The notes beneath the pieces are model-generated. The model saw only the letters and a list, made by a program, of their open reading frames with translations. It searched no databases and had not been told where the DNA came from. DNA of 20,228 nt from JANOBJ01 sp031411575 (GTDB taxonomy: Bacteria; Pseudomonadota; Gammaproteobacteria; Burkholderiales; Burkholderiaceae_C): positions 1 through 20,228 of the forward strand of contig JANOBJ010000339.1 in assembly GCA_031411575.1 (NCBI GenBank). Direction: 5' to 3'. Of the stretch, positions 1 through 8,180 are shown piece after piece. How positions within the stretch are numbered: the first letter of the stretch is position 1; each line of letters starts with the position of its first letter. A program made the translations under genes and the position numbers.

Positions 1-241
1 GGGCGACAGGGCGTTGAAGCTCATGCCGGGCGGCAACATAAGGCCCTTTTGCGAGCCGCTCACCGCCACGTCCACACCCCATTCGTCGTGCTTGCACCCG
101 GCGCTGTTGATGGTGGACACGATTTCCGGCCTCGCGTCGGCCGAGTACAAGCACGACGAATGGGGTGTGGACGTGGCGGTGAGCGGCTCGCAAAAGGGCC
201 TTATGTTGCCGCCCGGCATGAGCTTCAACGCCCTGTCGCCC
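1..241. repeat. 94-bp perfect inverted repeat (fold-back) at the left edge
   Basis: Bases 1-94 are the exact reverse complement of 148-241, so base i pairs with base 242-i, with a 53-bp spacer at 95-147. The right arm is ordinary aminotransferase coding sequence (residues around the SGSQKGL lysine motif). The left arm is the same sequence read backwards and so carries no gene of its own. Authentic aminotransferase sequence resumes exactly at base 95 with the family-typical HPALLMVDT string. The arm may continue left of the window. A fold-back of this kind at a contig edge is most simply an amplification, library or assembly artefact, but a real inverted duplication cannot be excluded from sequence alone. 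Confidence 0.95.
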
Positions 242-808
242 AAAGCCATCGAGGTGAGCAAGACCGCGAAGCTGCCCAAGGCCTTCTGGGCCTGGGACGA
301 GATCATCGAGATCAACAAGGGTGGTTACTGGCCGTACACGCCCAACACCAACCTGCTGTATGGCCTGAACGAAGCCTGCGACATGCTGCTCAACCCGGGG
401 CAGGGCGGGCTGGCGGCCGTGTTTGCGCGCCACCAGCGCTGGGCCGAGGGCGTGCGTCGCGCCGTGCGGGCCTGGGGGCTGGAGATTCAGTGCGCCGACG
501 CAGCCGTGTACTCGCCGGTGCTGACCGGCGTGATCATGCCCGAAGGGGTGGACGCCGACCAGGTGCGCAAGCTGATCTATGACCGTTTTGACTGCTCGCT
601 GGGCACCGGTCTGGGCAAGGTCAAGGGCCGCATGTTCCGCATCGGCCACCTGGGTGACTGCAACGACCTCACCCTGATGGCGGCCTTGAGCGGTTGCGAG
701 ATGGGCTTGAAGCTCAGCGGCGTGAAGCTGGCCGGCTCGGGTGTGCTGGCGGCGATGGACTACTTTGCCGGCCATCCGGCGGCGGTTCCGCTCCAGCAGG
801 CGGCGTGA
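95..808 (+). CDS. Class V PLP aminotransferase, serine/alanine-glyoxylate type (5' end missing)
   Basis: This is the C-terminal two thirds of a pyridoxal-phosphate aminotransferase of the alanine-glyoxylate/serine-glyoxylate family, which transfers an amino group to glyoxylate (or pyruvate) in the cytoplasm. The sequence HPALLMVDTISGLASAEYKH followed by DEWGVDVAVSGSQKGL matches the family's cofactor region: the Asp of MVDTIS contacts the PLP ring and the Lys of SQKGL forms the Schiff base. The small domain continues to the stop at 806-808. The frame stays open leftward with an ATG at base 14, but bases 1-94 are the inverted copy of 148-241, so the 27 residues before His (base 95) are artefactual and the real N-terminus is missing. 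Exact substrate (Ser, Ala or another amino donor) cannot be assigned. Confidence 0.85.
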   Translation, partial: HPALLMVDTISGLASAEYKHDEWGVDVAVSGSQKGLMLPPGMSFNALSPKAIEVSKTAKLPKAFWAWDEIIEINKGGYWPYTPNTNLLYGLNEACDMLLNPGQGGLAAVFARHQRWAEGVRRAVRAWGLEIQCADAAVYSPVLTGVIMPEGVDADQVRKLIYDRFDCSLGTGLGKVKGRMFRIGHLGDCNDLTLMAALSGCEMGLKLSGVKLAGSGVLAAMDYFAGHPAAVPLQQAA

Positions 809-822
809 GCAGGTATTTTTGA

Positions 823-892
823 ATGCTATAATTACTATAGCAACCTATGACCAGCTGATGCGGACAACAACACTATTTGATTAAAAAATCGG
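823..892 (+). repeat. TGCTATA-type dispersed repeat, copy 1 (full length)
   Basis: The copy starts with a perfect hairpin, TGCTATA (824-830), ATTAC loop, TATAGCA (836-842), followed by a tail of about 50 bp. From ATAGCAA (837) to TCGG (892) it aligns without gaps to the reverse complement of 15105-15160 in cobU, about 45 of 56 positions identical by hand count. It fills most of the gap between the aminotransferase and the following Bug receptor, and its last bases overlap the GGAG ribosome-binding site (891-894) of that receptor. No target-site duplication was recognised. Confidence 0.75.
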
Positions 893-902
893 AGATTTGA
901 CC

Positions 903-1880
903 ATGCAACGCCGACATTTCATCACCACTGCCGCCGCTTCTGCCGCCACGCTGGCCACCCCGATGCTTCGTGCGCAGACCTTGCCCAGTGGTCCGATCCG
1001 TATCGTGGTCGGTTTCCCGCCGGGCGGCGGCACCGATGCGCTGGCCCGCGTGGTGGCGCAAAAACTCACCGGCATGTGGGGCCTGTCGATCGTGATCGAG
1101 AACAAGGCCGGTGCGGCGGGCGTGATCGCAGCCGACTACGTGAGCAAGCAGCCGGCCGATGGCAACACCTTGCTGATGGCGCACATCAACAGCCACGCGC
1201 TGGCGCCGGCGCTCGGCACCAAGCTGGGCTACGACGCCGAGAAAGATTTCGCGCCAATCAGCATGGTCGGCGTCACGCCCAACATCCTGATCTGCAATGC
1301 CGAGCAGCCCGCCAAGACCGTCAAGGACCTCGTGGACCTGTGCCGCAAGAACCCCGGCAAGATCAGCTTCGCCTCAGCCGGTGGCGGCTCGGCGCAGCAT
1401 TTCGCGCTGGAGATGTTCAAGCTTCAGGCCAAGATTTTTGCGCTGCACGTCCCGTACCGCGGTTCCGGCCCGGCGCTCACCGACCTGATCGGCGGACAGG
1501 TGAACTACGCCTTTGAAACCATGACCTCGGCCACGCCGCACATCAAGAGCGGCAAGGCCATCGCGCTGGCGCAGACCCGGGTCAAGCGCGCCAAGGGCCA
1601 CCCCAATGTGCCCACCATGCACGAGCAGGGCTTCCCTGGTTTTGAGGCCACCGTCTGGTACGGCCTGATGGGTCCGGGCAAACTGCCGCAAGCCATCGCG
1701 CAGCGCATGAACGAAGACGTGAACAAGGTGCTGGCCATGCCCGACGTGCAGGAAAAGATGGACCAGTTTGGTGCCGAGGACGGCGGCGGCTCGATCGAAA
1801 AATTCGCGGGTTTCATCAAGGCCGAGCAGCAGAAGTGGGCGCTGGTGGCCAAACAGGCTGGCGTCAAGCCGGACGCGTGA
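903..1880 (+). CDS. Bug/TctC-family periplasmic solute receptor (orphan)
   Basis: This 325-residue protein is a tripartite tricarboxylate transporter (TTT) receptor, the periplasmic two-lobed binding protein that captures carboxylates such as citrate-like or aromatic acids. The ATG at 903 is preferred over an upstream in-frame TTG (897) because GGAG at 891-894 lies 8 bases before it. The N-terminus, MQRRHFITTAAASAATLATP then MLRAQ, is a cleavable signal peptide; the RR-H-F-I pattern resembles a twin-arginine signal but is not a perfect consensus. Mature sequence shows the family hallmarks PIRIVVGFPPGGGTDALAR, a VVIENK-like strand (IVIENKAGAAG), HVPYRGSGPALTDLIGGQV and a C-terminal helical segment. 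No tctA/tctB lies beside it, as is common for the many Bug paralogues of Burkholderiales. The ligand is unknown; the aminotransferase upstream could be coincidental. Confidence 0.9.
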   Translation: MQRRHFITTAAASAATLATPMLRAQTLPSGPIRIVVGFPPGGGTDALARVVAQKLTGMWGLSIVIENKAGAAGVIAADYVSKQPADGNTLLMAHINSHALAPALGTKLGYDAEKDFAPISMVGVTPNILICNAEQPAKTVKDLVDLCRKNPGKISFASAGGGSAQHFALEMFKLQAKIFALHVPYRGSGPALTDLIGGQVNYAFETMTSATPHIKSGKAIALAQTRVKRAKGHPNVPTMHEQGFPGFEATVWYGLMGPGKLPQAIAQRMNEDVNKVLAMPDVQEKMDQFGAEDGGGSIEKFAGFIKAEQQKWALVAKQAGVKPDA

Positions 1881-2107
1881 GCGCAGTGAAAAGTACTCAC
1901 CTCGCTTGCGTGTGGCACGGTGAGCGGCATCCGGCGACGGTTCAAACTGTTGCTAACACGCCAATGCGTGATTTGTTGCACGCGAATATCAATTCCGACT
2001 GATTCGCACACCGATACCATTTGACGTTCGGTGTAGGGCGATCAGGTCTGCTGATACAGCAAACGCTCTATGCAACATTCAAATCACATCGTGTTGGGAG
2101 CAGGTTC

Positions 2108-3226
2108 ATGCTGAAAAATGCAATTGGTGTTCTTTCCATCCTGGCTGCTTCGCTGCTTGCGGCGGGCGTCAGTCAGGCGCAGGATGCGTGGGTCGTCGGC
2201 CAGTCAGTGCCGCTGTCCGGCAGCAACGCGGCATTTGGCAAGGACATCCGCGATGGCGCGCTGGCTTACTTCAAGTCGGTCAATGCCAAGGGTGGTGTGG
2301 GCGGGCGTCCGGTCGAACTGGTGTCGCTGGACGACAAGAACGACCGCAAGCTGGCTGGCGCGAATGCACAAAAACTGATTCAGGAAAACAAAGTGGCCGC
2401 GCTCTTCGGGTTTGCCTCGGCAACCTTGAGCCTGGACGCCATGCCGCTGGCCGAGAAGGCCGATGTGCTGTTCTTCGCACCGTTCTCCGGCGCCAACCCG
2501 GTTCGCAAGGCCAGCCCGGTGGTGTTCACGCTGCGCGCGTCCTACCCGGAAGAACTCGAGAAGATGCTCGCGTTCTGGACCGGCCTTGGCATGAAGCAAG
2601 TGGTCGTGGTGCACTACGACGACGAGGTGGGCAAGCAGAACCTCGCCGCCGTGTCGGAGTATCTGGCCAAGCAGGGCAAGCAGCCGCAGGCCTTTTCCAT
2701 CGCGCGAAATGCCAAGATCGAACAGGCGCAGATCGACAGCCTGATGAAGCTCAAGCCGGAAGTCATGATCAACACCGTGTTGTCCGGCCCGGCCGCGGAG
2801 ATCAGCCGCCAGCTGGTGAGCCGCGGTCTGATGGTGCCGACATCGAGCCTGTCTTTCGTTGGCGCGCAGCAGTACATCACGGCCGCTGGCGAGGCGGCTT
2901 CAGGCGTATCGATCGCGCAGGTCGTACCCAACCCCAACGCGCCGGTTCCCGTGGTGCGCGAATGCGCCAAGGCCCTGCAAGACGCGGGCATCACGGTGCC
3001 CATGAACAGTACCCACCTTGAGGCCTGCATTGGTGCCAAGGTGCTCACCGAGGCCATGCGCCGCGCCAAAAAGACCGGCAGCTCCGAATCGCTGTTGGCT
3101 TCCATGCGCAACCTGGGCATTTACGACGCAGGTGGTTTTACCGTGTCGTATGGGCCAAGCAAGCAGCATGGCAGCAAGTTTGTTGAACTGGCCATGGTGT
3201 CTCGCGACGGGCGCATGCGCAACTGA
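2108..3226 (+). CDS. ABC transporter substrate-binding protein, branched-chain amino acid (LivK) type
   Basis: This 372-residue periplasmic binding protein belongs to the Leu/Ile/Val-binding family (type I periplasmic fold), which delivers amino acids, amides or aromatic acids to a Liv-type ABC importer. The frame is open further upstream, but the ATG at 2108 has GGGAG at 2096-2100 and is followed at once by a signal peptide (MLKNAIGVLSILAASLLAAG, cleavage likely after SQA). Mature features typical of the family are VVGQSVPLSGSNAAFGKDIRDGA, the VNAKGGVGGRPVELVSLDDK segment, the ENKVAALFG region and VVVVHYDDEVGKQNL in the hinge-following domain. No permease or ATPase genes are adjacent, so it is an orphan receptor here. 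The 227-bp gap upstream contains a TTGACG (2021-2026) but no convincing -10 at the right distance. Ligand unknown. Confidence 0.88.
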   Translation: MLKNAIGVLSILAASLLAAGVSQAQDAWVVGQSVPLSGSNAAFGKDIRDGALAYFKSVNAKGGVGGRPVELVSLDDKNDRKLAGANAQKLIQENKVAALFGFASATLSLDAMPLAEKADVLFFAPFSGANPVRKASPVVFTLRASYPEELEKMLAFWTGLGMKQVVVVHYDDEVGKQNLAAVSEYLAKQGKQPQAFSIARNAKIEQAQIDSLMKLKPEVMINTVLSGPAAEISRQLVSRGLMVPTSSLSFVGAQQYITAAGEAASGVSIAQVVPNPNAPVPVVRECAKALQDAGITVPMNSTHLEACIGAKVLTEAMRRAKKTGSSESLLASMRNLGIYDAGGFTVSYGPSKQHGSKFVELAMVSRDGRMRN

Positions 3227-3244
3227 GGGTCGCGGCACGCTGCC

Positions 3245-3259
3245 GCGCAGCGCCTGCGC
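3245..3259. terminator. Hairpin between convergent genes (weak terminator candidate)
   Basis: GCGCAG (3245-3250), CGC loop, CTGCGC (3254-3259) forms a 6-bp GC-rich stem in the 58-bp gap between the convergent ABC receptor and acyl-CoA synthetase genes. It could work in either direction, but there is no T-run on either side, so a Rho-independent terminator is not established. Confidence 0.3.
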
Positions 3260-3284
3260 CAGGGTGCCGAATGCGTGAACGGGG

Positions 3285-4820
3285 TTAGACCAGGCCCAGC
3301 TTCTTGGCGAGGCCGATGCGCTGCAGCTTGCCGGTTGCGCCTTTGGGAATCTCATCCATGATCAGAATCTTGCGGGGCACCTTGAAATCGGCTAGCCGGG
3401 TGGCAGCGAACTCCCGGATCTCGCGGTCGGTCGCCGATTTGCCTTCGCGCAGTACCACGGCGGCAGCCACTTCCTCGCCGAGCTTGTCGTGCGGCATGGC
3501 AAACGTGACCACCTGCGCCACGGCCGGGTGATCCATCAGCACCTCGTCCACCTCAAGCGGTGACACCTTCTCGCCGCCGCGGTTGATGATTTCCTTCAGG
3601 CGACCCGTCAGGGTGACATAGCCCTCGGCGTCCATCGTGCCCTGGTCGCCGGTGCGGAACCAGCCATGGGTGAACGCCTCGGCGTTGGCCTTGGGGTTGT
3701 TCTCGTAGCCCAGCGTCACGTTCTCGCCGCGGATCACGATTTCGCCTTGGGCTCCCGGCGGCAACAGTGTTCCGGCGTCGTTCATGATGGCGACCTCGGG
3801 GCCGGCGGCAATACCGACCGATCCTGGAATACGCCGGGCCGGGGGCAATGGATTGCTGGCCATCTGGTGCGCAGCCTCGGTCATTCCGTACGACTCGATC
3901 AGCGGGGCCTTGAAGACGGCTTCGAGTTCGGCGATCACCTGCGTCGGCATTGACGAGGACGATGACCGGATGAAGCGCAGCGGGTGGGCCGCAATCACGT
4001 CCATGTTGCCACCGGCGCGCGCCAGGATGGTCTGGTGCATGGTGGGCACTGCCGTGTACCAGGTCGGCTTGGCGTCCTTCATCCAGCCAAAAAACTTGAG
4101 CGCATTGAATCCCGGCGTGCAGAAGATTCGGCTACCCACGGCCATCGGCGCCAGCACGCCCGCAATCAGCCCGTGAATATGGAACAGCGGCATCACGTGC
4201 AGTTCGCAGTCATCGGCGGTGAGGTTCAAGGTGCGGCTGATGTTGCGCGCAGATGCGCATACGTTGCGGTGGCTGAGCGGCACGATCTTGGGCCGCGACG
4301 TGGTGCCCGAGGTGTGCAGGATGAGTGCAATGTCGTCGGCACCGGCAAATCCGCCGGCGGCCGGATCGCCGCCCGCCGGGCTTGCAATCGGGTTGCCCAC
4401 CAGTTCGAAGGTGCCAGCGCCCTGTTCGGGCAGGGCGCGGATTTCCAGTACCGCAATGCCGAGCTTGGCCGCGACGTCGCGCGCCGGGGTGGCCGCACCT
4501 TCTGCCACGACCACGGCCTTGGCCTTGAGGTCGCTCAGGTAGAACTCCAGCTCATCTGCGCGGTAGGCCATGTTGAGGGGCGCTGCCGTGCAGGCGCTGG
4601 CAATGGCGACAAAGCCCACCGCCATCTCCGGGCAGTTCGGCAGCACGATGCCGACACGGTCACCGCGGTGCACGCCCAGTGCATTCAGGGCTTTTGCGGT
4701 ACGCGCGAGCAACGCGTTCAAGGCGCCGTAAGTCAGGGGTACGCCGGCGGGGGCAGTCATGGCGATGGCCTGCGCCGGCTGTTGCGCGATCATCTCGGAC
4801 AGGGTACTGAATGAAGTCAT
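3285..4820 (-). CDS. AMP-forming acyl-CoA synthetase, oxalate-CoA ligase-like
   Basis: This 511-residue ANL-superfamily enzyme activates a carboxylic acid to its acyl-AMP and then its CoA thioester in the cytoplasm. Visible motifs in order are the P-loop TSGTTSRPK (residues about 170-178), the A5 motif ESYGMTEAAHQMASNPLPP (from about 309), RTGD (389-392), GRLKEIINRGGEKVSP (from about 406) and the catalytic lysine in PKGATGKLQR (Lys498). The MTEAAHQMASNPLP-then-PGSVG stretch resembles the Pcs60/AAE3 oxalate-CoA ligase subgroup, which hints at a small dicarboxylate substrate; this is a resemblance from memory, not a tested assignment. The start is ATG 4820; an in-frame TTG at 4844 is less likely. 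It is the last gene of the leftward tct cluster, 51 bp after the ketopantoate-reductase-like gene, consistent with CoA activation of the imported compound or its breakdown product. Confidence 0.88.
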   Translation of the reverse strand: MTSFSTLSEMIAQQPAQAIAMTAPAGVPLTYGALNALLARTAKALNALGVHRGDRVGIVLPNCPEMAVGFVAIASACTAAPLNMAYRADELEFYLSDLKAKAVVVAEGAATPARDVAAKLGIAVLEIRALPEQGAGTFELVGNPIASPAGGDPAAGGFAGADDIALILHTSGTTSRPKIVPLSHRNVCASARNISRTLNLTADDCELHVMPLFHIHGLIAGVLAPMAVGSRIFCTPGFNALKFFGWMKDAKPTWYTAVPTMHQTILARAGGNMDVIAAHPLRFIRSSSSSMPTQVIAELEAVFKAPLIESYGMTEAAHQMASNPLPPARRIPGSVGIAAGPEVAIMNDAGTLLPPGAQGEIVIRGENVTLGYENNPKANAEAFTHGWFRTGDQGTMDAEGYVTLTGRLKEIINRGGEKVSPLEVDEVLMDHPAVAQVVTFAMPHDKLGEEVAAAVVLREGKSATDREIREFAATRLADFKVPRKILIMDEIPKGATGKLQRIGLAKKLGLV

Positions 4821-4871
4821 GGCTTTTCGGGTGTTGGGTAGCAAACGAATGGGGTGTCGATAACTGGCGCC

Positions 4872-5882
4872 TCAGGCCGGCTTGGCGATGTGCAAGGCGC
4901 CACCCGCATTCTGGAGCTGCCGGGCCAGCAGGCTTACCAGCGCGTGGACGGTGGCAATGGTGGGTGTCGGGGTCTGGGTGATGGCGCCGAGCTCCAGCAC
5001 CGAGCCCACCAGTGCCTGGATTTCCAGGGGCCGGCCCATCTCGACATCCTGAAGCATGGATGTTTTGTGCTGGCCGACGGCTTGCGCGCCCGCGATGCGT
5101 TTGTCCAGACTCACCTTGAACTGCACGCCGAGCTTCTCGCCAATCGCCTGCGCTTCGCGCATCATGCCTGCCGCCAGCTCGCGCGTGGGGTCGAACAGGC
5201 AGATGTCTTCCAGCGTCGCGTGGGTCAGTGCGCTGATCGGGTTGAAACTCAGGTTGCCCCACAGCTTGAGCCAGATCTCCGAGCGGATATCGCTGGAGAT
5301 CGGGGCCTTGAAGCCCGCAGCTTTGAACGCGTCGCTCACGGCGCGGATGCTGGGGTTGTCGCTGCCATCCAGCTCGCCCAGCGTGAACCGGTTTCCCTCA
5401 ATGACCTTGATCACCGCCGGCCGGATGACTTCGCTGGCGGGGTACACCACGCTGCCAATCACGCGGTCAACGCCGATGTGTTTTTCGGTTTCACCGTCTG
5501 GATCGACCGAGCGCACGGGTGTTGCCTGCCACGGGCCGGGCAGCTTGTGAAAGTACCACCACGGGATACCGTTTTGCATCGTCGCCACGCGGGTTGCAGC
5601 GCCAAACAGCGCCGGCAGTTCCGCCGCAATCGGCGGCACCTGGTGCGCCTTCATGCCCAGAATGACCAAGTCTTGCGCGCCGGCGTCGGCGATGCGCGAG
5701 GTGACCAGCGCCGGCTTGACGCGGATTTCTCGACCATCCTCCTCGATCAGCGTCATGCCGTCGCGCTGGGCTGCTTCCAGATTGGCGCCGCGCAGGATGA
5801 TCGACACCTCGTGGCCGGCGTTGGCGAGCCGGATCGCCAGAAAGCCGCCAATCGCACCTGCGCCCACTACACATATCCGCAT
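4872..5882 (-). CDS. Ketopantoate reductase family (PanE/ApbA-like) dehydrogenase
   Basis: The 336-residue protein has an N-terminal Rossmann domain with the dinucleotide motif GAGAIGGFLA (residues 8-17) and a C-terminal helical ApbA domain. Expected catalytic residues of the 2-dehydropantoate 2-reductase family are present: Lys206 in EIWLKLWGN, Asn210, and Glu287 in TSMLQDVEMGRPLEIQALVG, which corresponds to the conserved TSMLQD-x6-EI motif. Known members reduce a 2-keto acid or 2-keto lactone with NADPH. The start codon overlaps the stop region of the preceding fumarylacetoacetase-family gene (ATG 5882, upstream gene ends 5883), so the two are translationally coupled. In this tct/acyl-CoA ligase setting a role on a keto-acid catabolic intermediate is more likely than pantothenate synthesis, but that is inference and true panE activity cannot be excluded. 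Confidence 0.85.
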   Translation of the reverse strand: MRICVVGAGAIGGFLAIRLANAGHEVSIILRGANLEAAQRDGMTLIEEDGREIRVKPALVTSRIADAGAQDLVILGMKAHQVPPIAAELPALFGAATRVATMQNGIPWWYFHKLPGPWQATPVRSVDPDGETEKHIGVDRVIGSVVYPASEVIRPAVIKVIEGNRFTLGELDGSDNPSIRAVSDAFKAAGFKAPISSDIRSEIWLKLWGNLSFNPISALTHATLEDICLFDPTRELAAGMMREAQAIGEKLGVQFKVSLDKRIAGAQAVGQHKTSMLQDVEMGRPLEIQALVGSVLELGAITQTPTPTIATVHALVSLLARQLQNAGGALHIAKPA

Positions 5883-6671
5883 TCAGTTTTCTCCCGGGTT
5901 CGCTGCGTGAAAGGTATTGCGCAGCATACCAATGCCTTCAACGCTGACCTCCACGACCGATCCGGACTTCATGGGCAGCACGCCCAGCGAGGTGCCACAG
6001 GCAATCACATCGCCGGGCTCCAGCGTCATTTCGCGCGACAACACCCGCACGATCTCCGCGGGGCGGAAAATCATGTCGCTGCACGGATAGTTCTGGCGCT
6101 CGCGTCCATTGAGCAAGGTGCGCACCACCAGTGCCGACGGATCAAGCCCGGTGGCGATCACCGGTCCGAACGGGCCAAAACCATCGAAGCTCTTGGCGCG
6201 CGTCCATTGTGCGAATGACGCGTCGCGTGTCAGCAGATCGAGCGCCGTCACATCGTTGATGCAGGTGTAGCCAAAAATCGCGGCCTGCGACTGGGCGGTA
6301 TCGGCATTCTTGCAGCGTTTGCCGATCACCACACCCAATTCGCCCTCATACACCACGCGGCCGTCATAGTGCGCCGGGCACTGGATGGATTGCCCATGCG
6401 CGGCAAAGCTGCTGGACGCCTTCAAAAAATACAGCGGCTCGGACGGTATCGCCAGTCCTTGTTTGGCGGCTTGCGCGTGGTAGTTGTTCCACAGGCCGAT
6501 GAACTTGCCCGGACGGCAGGGCAGACCGACTTGAACGTCAGCAAGGGGGATCGACTGGCCCGTCGCGGATGGGTTCTCAAACAGATTGCCGGTGTGGCAT
6601 TCAATCCGGTCGTCCGTCAGCACGCCAAAACCCGGCGCGCCAGCGTGGGTGAAGCTGATCCATCGGGTCAT
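5883..6671 (-). CDS. Fumarylacetoacetate hydrolase (FAH) family protein
   Basis: This 262-residue protein has the FAH catalytic fold, whose members cleave C-C bonds of acylpyruvates, decarboxylate or isomerise keto-dicarboxylates, or hydrate 2-keto-4-pentenoates using Mg2+. The divalent-metal ligands are visible: Glu109 and Glu111 in VVYEGELGVVIGK, and Asp140 in YTCINDVTALDL. Lys160 in RAKSFDGFGPFGP and the CGTSLGVLP loop (residues 225-233) also match the family. ATG 6671 is chosen because it forms an ATGA overlap with the tctA stop (6668-6670), and a longer in-frame reading upstream lies inside tctA and does not resemble FAH. Coupling to tctA suggests the enzyme acts directly on the transported compound or its derivative. 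The specific reaction is not determinable. Confidence 0.9.
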   Translation of the reverse strand: MTRWISFTHAGAPGFGVLTDDRIECHTGNLFENPSATGQSIPLADVQVGLPCRPGKFIGLWNNYHAQAAKQGLAIPSEPLYFLKASSSFAAHGQSIQCPAHYDGRVVYEGELGVVIGKRCKNADTAQSQAAIFGYTCINDVTALDLLTRDASFAQWTRAKSFDGFGPFGPVIATGLDPSALVVRTLLNGRERQNYPCSDMIFRPAEIVRVLSREMTLEPGDVIACGTSLGVLPMKSGSVVEVSVEGIGMLRNTFHAANPGEN

Positions 6672-8179
6672 GCACCGGCTCCCGCCGACTTGCTTTTCAT
6701 GCGCCCAAGAATTGCCTGCAGCAGGGGCCAGAAGAGCATCAGCAGGGCGAGACCCGTGATGCTGGCGACCAGCGGGTTGGACACAAAGATCGACATGCTG
6801 CCACCTGAGCCCAGCAGCGACTGCCTGAACGCGTTTTCTGCCATGTCGCCCAGCACCAGCGCCAGCACCAAGGGTGCCAGCGGGTAGTCGAGCTTCTTGA
6901 ACACATAGCCCATGACGCCAAACGCCACCATCAGCCACACGTCAAACATCGAACTGTGTACGGTGTACGCCCCCACGGCGCAGATCACCAGAATCACCGG
7001 GGCGATGATCGAAAACGGAATCCGCAGGATCGCGGCGAACCAGGGCACGGTGAGCAGCACCACAATCAGACCGACAATGTTGCCGAGGTACATGCTGGCG
7101 ATCAGCCCCCAGACAAAGTCTTTTTGCTCGACGAACAGCAGCGGTCCGGGCTGCAGACCCCACACCAGCAAACCGCCCAGCAGAACGGCCGCGGTGGGCG
7201 ACCCAGGGATGCCCAGCGTCAGCATCGGCAACAGCGCGGAGGTACCGGCCGCATGCGCGGCAGTCTCGGGCGCCAGCACGCCCTCCATCTCGCCCTTGCC
7301 GAAGTTCTTGGCGTTCGGCGAAAAGCGCTTGGCGATGCCGTAGCCCATGAACGAGGCGGGCGTGGCGCCGCCCGGTGTGACGCCCATCCAGCACCCTATG
7401 GCCGCGCTGCGCACGTAGGTCAACCAGTAGGCCGGCAACTTCTTCCACGTCTCCAGCACCACCTTGGTATTGATGCGTGCCGATTTGCCCTTGAAGGCAA
7501 GACCCTCTTCCATGGTGAGCAGGATCTCGCCTATCCCGAACAGGCCGATCACCGCGATCAGGAAGTCAAAACCCTTCATCAGCGGCTCTGCGCCGAACGT
7601 GAGGCGCAGTTGCCCGGTCACGTTGTCCATGCCCACGGCTGCCAGCGCAAAACCCAGGAACATGGCGGCGAGTGTCTTCCAGGGCGCGCCCTTGCTCATG
7701 CCCACAAAGCTGCAGAACGTCAGCAACTGCACCGCAAAGAATTCGGGCGGGCCGAACTTCAGGGCGAACCGCGCGACCAGCGGCGCCAGGAAGGTGATCA
7801 TCAGCACCGCCACAAACGCGCCCACAAATGACGAGGTAAACGCTGCCGTCAAGGCCTGCCCGGCCTGGCCTTGCTGGGCCATCGGGTAGCCGTCAAACGT
7901 GGTTGCCACCGACCACGGCTCGCCGGGAATGTTGAACAGGATGGACGTGATGGCGCCGCCAAACAGCGCCCCCCAGTAGATGCAGGACAACAGGATGATG
8001 CCCGACGTGGGGTTCATGCTGAAGGTGAGCGGCAGCAAAATGGCGACCCCGTTGGCGCCACCCAAACCGGGCAGCACACCTATCAGCACCCCCAGAATGA
8101 TGCCCACAAACATCAACCCGATGTTGACGGGCGACAGCGCTACCGCGAAACCCTGGAACAGTGCTTGTATCTCGTCCAT
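6668..8179 (-). CDS. tctA: TTT transporter large membrane subunit TctA
   Basis: The 503-residue protein is the large integral membrane subunit of a tripartite tricarboxylate transporter, a secondary system that takes up carboxylates using an ion gradient and a periplasmic TctC receptor. Family signatures are GVLPGLGGANGVAILLPLTF near residue 35, GALFGGAITSILFNIPGEP (residues about 70-90) and its inverted counterpart GVTPGGATPASFMGYGIAKR and GIPGSPTAAVLLGGLLVWGL in the second half. It has about 12 hydrophobic segments and the typical family length of about 500 residues. It begins one base after the tctB stop (8181) and overlaps the FAH gene by four bases, so tctB, tctA and the FAH gene are one transcription unit. 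Confidence 0.95.
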   Translation of the reverse strand: MDEIQALFQGFAVALSPVNIGLMFVGIILGVLIGVLPGLGGANGVAILLPLTFSMNPTSGIILLSCIYWGALFGGAITSILFNIPGEPWSVATTFDGYPMAQQGQAGQALTAAFTSSFVGAFVAVLMITFLAPLVARFALKFGPPEFFAVQLLTFCSFVGMSKGAPWKTLAAMFLGFALAAVGMDNVTGQLRLTFGAEPLMKGFDFLIAVIGLFGIGEILLTMEEGLAFKGKSARINTKVVLETWKKLPAYWLTYVRSAAIGCWMGVTPGGATPASFMGYGIAKRFSPNAKNFGKGEMEGVLAPETAAHAAGTSALLPMLTLGIPGSPTAAVLLGGLLVWGLQPGPLLFVEQKDFVWGLIASMYLGNIVGLIVVLLTVPWFAAILRIPFSIIAPVILVICAVGAYTVHSSMFDVWLMVAFGVMGYVFKKLDYPLAPLVLALVLGDMAENAFRQSLLGSGGSMSIFVSNPLVASITGLALLMLFWPLLQAILGRMKSKSAGAGA

Positions 8180-8180
8180 G

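Noticed and set aside
14..94. Aminotransferase N-terminus starting at ATG 14
   Set aside because: These bases are the exact reverse complement of 148-241, so the encoded residues are a mirror artefact rather than a real N-terminus.
2021..2058. TTGACG as a promoter for the ABC binding protein
   Set aside because: No -10-like hexamer at 16-18 bases; the nearest GATACA is too far.
2021..2107. 29-residue N-terminal extension of the ABC binding protein
   Set aside because: The ATG at 2108 has a good Shine-Dalgarno and starts the signal peptide directly; the extension would bury it.
4854..6218. 454-residue plus-strand open frame opposite the ketopantoate-reductase-like and FAH genes
   Set aside because: No motif, low-complexity His/Arg/Asp-rich composition, and it lies antisense to two well-supported enzymes.
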